6,992 nucleotides of DNA from an uncultured Eubacteriales bacterium (GTDB lineage Bacteria > Bacillota > Clostridia > Oscillospirales > Acutalibacteraceae): the NCBI GenBank assembly GCA_900320415.1, contig ONSE01000121.1:1-6992 (forward strand). The letters run 5' to 3'. The notes under the pieces were generated by a model. The model saw only the letters and a program-made list of their open reading frames with translations, had not been told where the DNA came from and did not search any database. A program made the position numbers and the translations under genes. Shown here one piece after another: positions 1 to 4,977 of this stretch (the stretch's first letter is position 1; the number at the start of each line of letters is the position of its first letter).

Positions 1-28
1 GAGAATGTATATCGTAAGGAGAATGATT

Positions 29-958
29 ATGAGCGATACGAAAAAGATGGTCACTGTCTTTTCCCAGGAGCCTTTCTTTACCCGGTGGCTGAGTCAGCAT
101 CTCGGCTGCCTGGAGAAATTTACAGGCAAAAGGATCGTCAATCCCAAGACCGAATGCAGACACTCGGAGGAAAACGGAAGCGGAAGATATCCCGCCGATA
201 TTCTGGCGGAATACGAAAACGGCGACAGGCTGATCATCGAGAACCAGTATTTTCTGACCAACCATGTTCACCTCGGCGAGATCCTCACCTACGCCGCCTG
301 GCATAATGCACGCGAAGTGTTCTGGATCGCCGAGCGTGTGGACAAGGAGCATTTTCAGGCAGTGAAGTGGCTGAACAGGACAACGGAAACCTCCGACACG
401 CCGTTTCATATCACGATTTTGCTCGTGACTCCTCTCGGCGATACCCCCGATGACGGCATTTCCCTGCGCGAGGCGACCGATCAGGATATTCCGGAACGGC
501 CGAAAAACGAATTTATTCCCGCCAACGCCGATTTCAACCTTCTTTTCTGGGAACAGTTCAGAGAGAGCTTTGATCGGTGGTTTGAGGGAACGCCGCGCAA
601 CCTCTCCCTCAAGCTTACAAAACGCAGCGACTGCTGCACCCTCACCTGCGGAGAAAGATATCGTCTGAATATTCCGTTCCGCAATACGAATTTTAAGGTT
701 GAGCTGGTGTGCGGGGAGGAGCTTAGATCCCTCTACCTTGCCGCCATGTCGCAAAGCATTGACTTGTCGCAGATCCGCGAGACCTTGGAGCTTACCGAAT
801 TCGATACGGTGGAAATTCCCAATATCGGACCGGTGCTCCGCGTCACCTGTCCCGCTCAGGTCACCAACACGGAGGCTTGGGACGAGTATATCGACAAAAT
901 GTTATTCATTATCGATTACCTCCTCCGGCTGGGAGAACAGTACAAGAAATGTTTCTGA
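29..958 (+). CDS. PD-(D/E)XK nuclease-fold protein, DUF4268-type
   Basis: The 309-aa product looks like the solitary nuclease-fold proteins that carry a C-terminal DUF4268 domain. Residues about 55-95 show the core: Asp57, then Glu71-Asn-Gln73 in 'LIIENQY', followed by 'HVHLGEILTYAAW', matching the family pattern 'IENQ...DHxHLGxLLTYAA'. The last motif position is Gln rather than Lys, which is usual in this group. 'VFWIAERV..EH..AVKWLN' (about 97-116) continues the family pattern. The region from about 170 to the end, starting 'FWEQFRESF', fits DUF4268. I chose ATG 29 because AAGGAG at 16-21 sits 7 nt upstream; in-frame ATGs at 5 and 23 lie before or too close to that site. No methyltransferase or specificity subunit is adjacent, so it is not an evident restriction system. 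It ends 5 nt from the convergent crcB. Substrate and role are unknown; a nucleic-acid or defence role is inference from the fold. Confidence 0.8.
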   Translation: MSDTKKMVTVFSQEPFFTRWLSQHLGCLEKFTGKRIVNPKTECRHSEENGSGRYPADILAEYENGDRLIIENQYFLTNHVHLGEILTYAAWHNAREVFWIAERVDKEHFQAVKWLNRTTETSDTPFHITILLVTPLGDTPDDGISLREATDQDIPERPKNEFIPANADFNLLFWEQFRESFDRWFEGTPRNLSLKLTKRSDCCTLTCGERYRLNIPFRNTNFKVELVCGEELRSLYLAAMSQSIDLSQIRETLELTEFDTVEIPNIGPVLRVTCPAQVTNTEAWDEYIDKMLFIIDYLLRLGEQYKKCF

Positions 959-963
959 CCGTC

Positions 964-1332
964 CTATCTCAGCAGCCCCGCCAGCTTTTTTCCGCAGAAG
1001 ATGCCGAGAATGCAGCAGGCGCAGCTCAGGGCGATGTAAACGCCGCCCGCGAGGTATGACTTATTTTCCAGCAGCGTGTACGCCTCCAGCGAAAAGGTGG
1101 AGAACGTCGTAAAGCCGCCGCATACGCCTGTTTTCCAGAACAGCACCGTGTTCGGCGAGACGTCCTCACCGCCGCCCGCCGCGCCGGCGATGAAACCGAT
1201 CAGCACTGCCCCGAGAATATTGGTCAGCAGCGTCAGCACGGGAAAAGACGTCCTGACGGGAATCAGGCTGACGGCGTAGCGGCACACCGCTCCCAGGGCG
1301 CCCCCGAGCGCTACAAACAGAAAACCCAGCAT
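964..1332 (-). CDS. crcB: CrcB/Fluc fluoride ion channel
   Basis: The 122-aa product is a small four-helix membrane protein that works as a dual-topology dimer exporting fluoride. Family signatures are all present: 'GGALGAVCRY' (residues 10-19, with Arg18), the pore Asn38 in 'LLTNILG', and 'GVCGGFTTFSTFS' (69-81), which carries the phenylalanine-box residues Phe77 and Phe80. The length is typical. The start is ATG at 1332 because AGGAGG (complement of 1341-1346) lies 8 nt upstream; the upstream in-frame extension to 1449 has no membrane or family character and crosses the promoter. It is expressed alone from the promoter at 1360-1388. No second crcB copy, which some Gram-positives carry in tandem, is seen. 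No fluoride riboswitch precedes it. Confidence 0.95.
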   Translation of the reverse strand: MLGFLFVALGGALGAVCRYAVSLIPVRTSFPVLTLLTNILGAVLIGFIAGAAGGGEDVSPNTVLFWKTGVCGGFTTFSTFSLEAYTLLENKSYLAGGVYIALSCACCILGIFCGKKLAGLLR

Positions 1333-1359
1333 TGAAAAAACCTCCTGTTTTTTCTTTCT

Positions 1360-1388
1360 ATTGTACCCCGCTTCCCGCGCTTTTTCAA
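1360..1388 (-). promoter_or_regulatory. sigma-A promoter of crcB
   Basis: Read on the minus strand, TTGAAA (1388-1383) and TACAAT (1365-1360) are separated by exactly 17 nt, close to the vegetative consensus. Transcription would begin near 1353, a few bases before the ribosome-binding site, giving a leader of roughly 20 nt. The -35 box directly abuts the inverted-repeat copy that starts at 1388. Confidence 0.8.
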
Positions 1389-1415
1389 GGGAACCTCTAA
1401 AAATTCCTTGCCGCG
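1388..1415 (+). repeat. Left copy of 28-bp inverted repeat
   Basis: The first 22 bases (AGGGAACCTCTAAAAATT followed by CCTT) are a perfect reverse complement of 4321-4342. After one mismatch (G1410) five more bases match, giving 27 of 28 with the copy at 4315-4342. The inner edge folds into a hairpin: TTCCTTGC (1404-1411) pairs with GCAGGGAA (1415-1422) around a 3-nt loop, with one G-T pair. The copy lies between the divergent crcB and lipoprotein promoters. The two copies bracket the lipoprotein and CARF-nuclease genes. It resembles terminal repeats of an insertion element in style, but the family is not identified. Confidence 0.8.
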
Positions 1416-1500
1416 CAGGGAACAGACAGCGATACAAAGCGATATGCAAGCCCCTGTTGAATACGCGGCGAGATACTTGAAAAAATAAACGGCGGATTGC

Positions 1501-1529
1501 TTGCAGTGCGGCGCGGTGTGCGGTATAAT
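1501..1529 (+). promoter_or_regulatory. Probable promoter of the serine-hydrolase lipoprotein gene
   Basis: A perfect TATAAT at 1524-1529 lies 17 nt downstream of TTGCAG (1501-1506), a weak -35 match. Transcription would start near 1536, only a few bases before the AGGAGG at 1539-1544, so the leader is very short, about 15 nt. The -10 call is firm; the -35 is tentative. Confidence 0.6.
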
Positions 1530-1550
1530 GAAAAAAACAGGAGGTTTTGA

Positions 1551-2669
1551 ATGATGAAAAAGATACTCGCGGTTCTCTTATCTCTCATGCTGATCGGAGC
1601 GGCTTCGGGCTGCTCCTCCCAAAAGAACGAAAGCAACGCGGCGGCGGACGCCGCGAATGATACAACCGCCGCGCAGGAAACGTCTGCGGCGGCGCCCGGG
1701 GCGACAGCGGCGGCAGCCGATCCCGCCCTTCCGAAGGGAATGGAGGAAACGATTCAGCTCCACGGCTTTGAGGGCGTGATTTACGCCACCGAAAACGGAA
1801 AGCCCGTCGCCTCCTACGCCAAAGGCACGCTGGAAAACGGCACGGAGATCACCCTTGACTCTCCCCTGCCCATCGGCTCGGTTTCAAAGCAGTTCTGCGC
1901 CGCGGCGATCCTGCTGCTGCAGGAGCAGGGCAAGCTCAGCGTCAGCGACACGCTCGACAAATACTTCCCCGATTACGCGCAGGGCAAAAGCCTCACACTG
2001 CACAATCTTCTCTCCATGCGCTCGGGTATCCCCGAGCTGACCGAGGAGAGCGGCAGCGACGTCACCATGGAAAACACCGAGGCGCAGAACGTCGCCGCCA
2101 TCAAGAAATGGGTGTTCAGTCAGCCGCTTACCTTCGAGCCTGACGAGATGTTCGCCTACTGCAACGTCAACTACTTCCTTCTCGCCGACATCGTGGAGCA
2201 GGTTTCGGGGCAGAAGTACACGGATTTCCTGCGCGGCAGCTTTTTTACGCCGCTGGGAATGACGCACTCGGGCTTTATCGGCGAGCTTCCCGACTCCCCC
2301 GCGTGGGCGCAGGGCAACATCTATCAGCAGGTTGACGCGCAGCCCGGACTGACAAAGGGCGCGGGCGATATCATTTCCAACGCGGCAGACCTCACCGCGT
2401 GGCTCAACGCGCTGAGCGGCAGCAAGGTCATTTCGGCGGAGAGCTACAAGGCGATGACCACCGACTACTCGCCTGAGACCTGCTACGGCTACGGTCTGTA
2501 TCTGGAGCTGGAGGGAGGCGTCGGACACTACGGCGCCATTCAGATCTATTCCGCGTTTGACTATGTCAACACGGAGAAGAAAACGACGCTCGTCGCCCTC
2601 TGCAATTCGATCGACCCGCCGATGATTTCAGGTGTGGCAGGCGATCTGCTGACAGATCTGATGGGCTGA
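1551..2669 (+). CDS. Serine beta-lactamase-like hydrolase, lipoprotein (PF00144 type)
   Basis: The 372-aa product is a surface-anchored member of the beta-lactamase/penicillin-binding-protein-like serine hydrolases. It has a short signal peptide ending in 'AASGC', so Cys21 is the likely lipidated residue. A low-complexity Ala-rich linker (about 28-57) spans the wall. The catalytic set is complete: Ser110-Val-Ser-Lys113 (SxxK), Tyr203-Cys-Asn205 (YxN), and His326-Tyr-Gly328 (HxG, in place of KTG). 'LLSMRSGIP' (153-161) is also typical. HxG in place of KTG is common in the esterase, D-aminopeptidase and class-C-like branches, so beta-lactam resistance should not be assumed; the natural substrate could be a peptidoglycan peptide or an ester. 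ATG 1551 is 6 nt from AGGAGG (1539-1544); ATG 1554 is an equally workable start at 9 nt. The gene is transcribed divergently from crcB. Confidence 0.9.
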   Translation: MMKKILAVLLSLMLIGAASGCSSQKNESNAAADAANDTTAAQETSAAAPGATAAAADPALPKGMEETIQLHGFEGVIYATENGKPVASYAKGTLENGTEITLDSPLPIGSVSKQFCAAAILLLQEQGKLSVSDTLDKYFPDYAQGKSLTLHNLLSMRSGIPELTEESGSDVTMENTEAQNVAAIKKWVFSQPLTFEPDEMFAYCNVNYFLLADIVEQVSGQKYTDFLRGSFFTPLGMTHSGFIGELPDSPAWAQGNIYQQVDAQPGLTKGAGDIISNAADLTAWLNALSGSKVISAESYKAMTTDYSPETCYGYGLYLELEGGVGHYGAIQIYSAFDYVNTEKKTTLVALCNSIDPPMISGVAGDLLTDLMG

Positions 2670-2707
2670 TACCCGCGCTGCAAACAGCTGAACTGAAACT
2701 GGATATT

Positions 2708-2746
2708 GCGGCAGACGGGCAGCTCTTCGGACTGCCCGTCTGCCGC
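2708..2746 (+). other. Strong hairpin between lipoprotein and CARF-nuclease genes
   Basis: GCGGCAGACGGGCAG (2708-2722) is perfectly complementary to 2732-2746, giving a 15-bp GC-rich stem with a 9-nt loop, 38 nt after the lipoprotein stop codon. No T-run follows on either strand, so it is not a canonical intrinsic terminator. It may stabilise the 3' end of the upstream mRNA or attenuate read-through into the CARF gene. The rest of the gap up to 2820 is AT-rich, with no promoter I would call firmly. Confidence 0.6.
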
Positions 2747-2831
2747 GTCGGGAATAAACCGTTATTCTGTAGATTTTTCATAATTTGATACGACGATAGA
2801 AAGAAAAAAAGCAATAAAAAAGGACACCGTC

Positions 2832-4025
2832 ATGAGCATCCCGCACAACATACTTATCGAATTTTTTGACTCGGATTATCTGGAAAACATCACAGCCGCA
2901 CTTTGCGGCAGCTACAGCCGCATTTTGTTCATCTGCATGAAAACCGACAGCCCCGATTTTGAGAGAAGCCGCGCGGCGCACACCGAATTCCTCAAAAGAC
3001 GGACGGGAATCATTCCCGAATTCCATGAAATTGAGCAGAATGATTTTCAGGGGATCCTCCGCCTTCTGGAGCGGTTCACCGACGCCGAAAACCGCTTTGT
3101 ATTTGATGTGACAGGCGGCACCAATCTGTTCATCGCCGCCGCGGGGACGTTTGCGGGAGGGCATCCCGACATCCGGACAGAGATCATCTACTACGATTTA
3201 CTGTCGGGGCGGTTTTCCTCCAGCTCCCCCGAAAACAACCGCGCCCGCTTTACGCCGCCGACACTCAGTATCGGGGAGATCGTGCGGATCCACAGCGCGG
3301 ATATCATTGAGCGGAAGGAGCCGGTCCGCGTGAGCCGCTGCGGAGACGGACTCGCCCGGGAAATCAAACATCTTTGGAAAATCATCAGCGATATGCCGCG
3401 GGAGTGGAATGTCTACACCACGGTGAAGCGGGAAACCGTCCGCTGCGGGAACGGCAGGCTCATCACCGACATCGTGCCACAGGGAGCGGCGGACGATTAC
3501 CGCGCGGTGACAAAAAGGCTCGAGGCAAACGGGCTGCTCACCGATTACCGCAAAACAGACGGCGTCGCGACCTACCTCCTCCGCGTTCCCGAGGGCGCCG
3601 AGGTGCTGTTCAAAAAGGGCGGCAATATGCTGGAGCTGTACTCCCGTCTCGCGGCTTCGCAATGCGGCATTTTCACCGACCTGTCAACGGGCATCATGCT
3701 GGATTGGGACGGCATCGAGCAGCCGTTTGATATCAATATCCGCAACGAGGTCGACCTGCTTTGCGTGTCGGGCTGTATCCCGTTTTTCATCAGCTGCAAG
3801 AACACCGCTCCGACAAACGCGAATCTTTATGAAATCGAGGCGCTGGCACAGCATTACTGCGGAAAATACACCGTCAAAGCGCTCATTTCCACCCTCTCCG
3901 CTACTCCTGCCGTTCGCAGCAGAGCGCAAAACATGAATATTCATCTGATCGAAAACGTCAGCACCATTTCCTACCCGCGCTTCGTCTCTCAGCTTGCCGC
4001 GCTCAGGCCTCCGTTTCTGCCGTGA
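2832..4025 (+). CDS. CARF-domain nuclease, DUF1887/Card1/Can2 family
   Basis: The 397-aa product fits the DUF1887 family (about 380-400 aa), whose studied members Card1 and Can2 are cyclic-tetra-adenylate-activated nucleases used by type III CRISPR systems to cut single-stranded nucleic acids. Residues 1 to about 150 are the ligand-binding CARF (Rossmann-like) domain, with the diagnostic loop 'DVTGGTN' at 92-98. A middle segment (about 170-255, including 'DYRAVTKRLEANGLL') looks like a winged helix. The nuclease domain follows: 'GGNMLELY' (263-270, Glu268), 'RNEVDLL' (304-310, Asp308) and 'FFISCKN' (318-324, Lys323), a PD-(D/E)XK arrangement in which Ser321 occupies the usual Glu of ExK. AAGGA at 2820-2824, 7 nt before the ATG, supports the start. 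No cas gene or CRISPR array lies in the window, so activation would need a cyclase encoded elsewhere. The family call is strong; the biological role is inferred. Confidence 0.9.
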   Translation: MSIPHNILIEFFDSDYLENITAALCGSYSRILFICMKTDSPDFERSRAAHTEFLKRRTGIIPEFHEIEQNDFQGILRLLERFTDAENRFVFDVTGGTNLFIAAAGTFAGGHPDIRTEIIYYDLLSGRFSSSSPENNRARFTPPTLSIGEIVRIHSADIIERKEPVRVSRCGDGLAREIKHLWKIISDMPREWNVYTTVKRETVRCGNGRLITDIVPQGAADDYRAVTKRLEANGLLTDYRKTDGVATYLLRVPEGAEVLFKKGGNMLELYSRLAASQCGIFTDLSTGIMLDWDGIEQPFDINIRNEVDLLCVSGCIPFFISCKNTAPTNANLYEIEALAQHYCGKYTVKALISTLSATPAVRSRAQNMNIHLIENVSTISYPRFVSQLAALRPPFLP

Positions 4026-4239
4026 TCTCCTCTCCGTCGGAGATGATGTCCTGTGCCGTGATATGCGGATTGTGATACCGCGTCCTTTTTTCGGACAGAC
4101 CAAGCCTGCGTGTGACGGCGGACATCCTCGGATAACGGTTACATTTTCCATTTCGCTTTTCACTCGTTTGATAAATATGGATCTGTTGTATAACGCTTCC
4201 GGACAATACAACAGTCAACAGCGATCGAAACAACCCCAC
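4003..4239 (-). pseudogene. Possible 3' remnant of an unidentified gene
   Basis: A minus-strand frame ends with a stop at 4003-4005, overlapping the last 23 nt of the CARF-nuclease gene. Its final 50 or so residues (about 4005-4155), including 'RYPRMSAVTRRLGLSEKR' and 'HNPHITAQDIISDGEEI', have a protein-like composition and mostly G/C third codon positions. The upstream part does not: it runs through an AT-rich stretch and starts inside a terminator stem, with no ribosome-binding site. This is best read as a decayed or truncated 3' end. I do not recognise the family, and it may be chance. Confidence 0.3.
4183..4214. promoter_or_regulatory. Palindromic operator-like site or hairpin
   Basis: CTGTTGTAT (4183-4191) and ATACAACAG (4206-4214) are perfect 9-bp inverted arms around a 14-nt centre. 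The site lies between the CARF-nuclease stop codon and the terminator. It could bind a dimeric regulator or form a weak hairpin, or be a fragment of an older promoter region for the decayed minus-strand frame. No intact gene is positioned to be controlled by it. Confidence 0.35.
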
Positions 4240-4278
4240 ACAAAAAGCACCCTCCTCCGAGGGTGCTTTTTGTGTGGG
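4235..4278. terminator. Bidirectional Rho-independent terminator
   Basis: A perfect 20-bp stem (4235-4254 with 4259-4278) closes a CTCC loop. The inner GC-rich stem GCACCCTC/GAGGGTGC is flanked by AAAAA on the left and TTTTT on the right, so each strand reads as a GC hairpin followed by a U-run. It sits between the convergent CARF-nuclease (+) and membrane-protein operon (-) and can stop transcription from both sides. The stem extends beyond the T-run (GTGTGGG), giving unusual overall length. Confidence 0.9.
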
Positions 4279-4314
4279 AAACTCCGTTACTGTTCTCCGA
4301 ATTACATCTTACAA

Positions 4315-4342
4315 CGCGGTAAGGAATTTTTAGAGGTTCCCT
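4315..4342 (-). repeat. Right copy of 28-bp inverted repeat
   Basis: This is the partner of 1388-1415 in opposite orientation: 22 perfect bases (4321-4342), then one mismatch (T4320), then five matches. Its inner edge also folds, CTTAC (4308-4312) with GTAAG (4319-4323). The outermost bases at 4341-4342 form part of the TAG stop codon of the membrane-protein gene on the minus strand. No direct target duplication is seen beside the two copies (TTTCA on the left, ATTCT on the right). Confidence 0.8.
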
Positions 4343-4961
4343 ATTCTTTTCCGGAAAGCATTTTCCTTGCTCTGCCGAGATAAATCAAAAAGACCAGGTA
4401 GCCGATAAACTCCATCACCGCGACGATGAGGTTGAAAAGGGACTCCGTTCTGGGAACAAAAACGGGAACGGTGCGGAACAGAACGGCAGCGGCAAAAACG
4501 GACGCGGAGAGAAACAGGACGACCTTGCCGTGCAGCATCAGGTTTTTGTTCTCCAGCTTCTCCGCGAGGTCGTATATTCCGAGAATGATATACACGGTGA
4601 CAAGCAGCGTGAGCACCTCGTTGATACTTGAAAAGATGTTACGGAACGTACCCTGCGTCACGGAAGCGACAATGTCGGCGGGAATGCCCGCAAAAAGAAA
4701 GAGCAGCGCCGTTCCGAAGTATCTGCCGTCCTTCCGGGCTTGGTTGATTCCGATGATCTGCAGCAGGAAGGAAACGATCGCAACAATGCCCGCGAACAGC
4801 AGAAGAACGAAAACAGCGGTGAGGTAACGATCATCGGACGATTTTTTGCTGTTGATAATACTGATGACCGCCGTGGCAAAAAACAGCAGCGTCGCGGCGA
4901 TATTGAGTATCTCAGACGCGAAGAGCTTCTTGACGCCCTTGTGTCCGTTTGGAAATCTCAT
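4341..4961 (-). CDS. Six-helix membrane protein of unknown function
   Basis: The 206-aa product is an integral membrane protein I cannot assign to a family. Hydrophobic segments lie at roughly 17-36, 48-72, 82-101, 109-130, 147-162 and 175-195, with a basic N-terminus and basic C-terminal tail ('GRARKMLSGKE'). There are no obvious catalytic motifs. The start at 4961 is supported by AAGGAGGA (complement of 4967-4974) about 5 nt upstream. It begins 16 nt after the stop of the SGNH-type gene and is the last gene of the MBOAT operon, so it may be an accessory to surface-polymer acylation; that is inference from position. Its TAG stop overlaps the outer two bases of the right inverted repeat, so the C-terminus may have been trimmed or replaced there. 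Confidence 0.8.
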   Translation of the reverse strand: MRFPNGHKGVKKLFASEILNIAATLLFFATAVISIINSKKSSDDRYLTAVFVLLLFAGIVAIVSFLLQIIGINQARKDGRYFGTALLFLFAGIPADIVASVTQGTFRNIFSSINEVLTLLVTVYIILGIYDLAEKLENKNLMLHGKVVLFLSASVFAAAVLFRTVPVFVPRTESLFNLIVAVMEFIGYLVFLIYLGRARKMLSGKE

Positions 4962-4977
4962 AGTGCTCCTCCTTCCG

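Noticed and set aside
5..28. Upstream start ATG at 5 for the DUF4268-type gene
   Set aside because: The AAGGAG at 16-21 would lie inside the coding region and is ideally placed for ATG 29.
1333..1387. Fluoride riboswitch upstream of crcB
   Set aside because: The promoter lies so close to the start that the leader is only about 20 nt, too short for the crcB-motif RNA, and its conserved pseudoknot sequence is not seen.
1884..2528. 214-codon minus-strand frame inside the lipoprotein gene
   Set aside because: The plus-strand frame has complete SxxK, YxN and HxG motifs; the antisense frame is Arg/Val/Leu-rich with no motif.
3684..4211. 175-codon minus-strand frame over the CARF-nuclease 3' end
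   Set aside because: It mostly lies antisense to the nuclease catalytic region and has no family character.
1383..4347. Target-site duplication flanking the inverted repeats
   Set aside because: The 5 bases outside the left copy (TTTCA) and right copy (ATTCT) do not match, and shifting the boundary by one base does not help.
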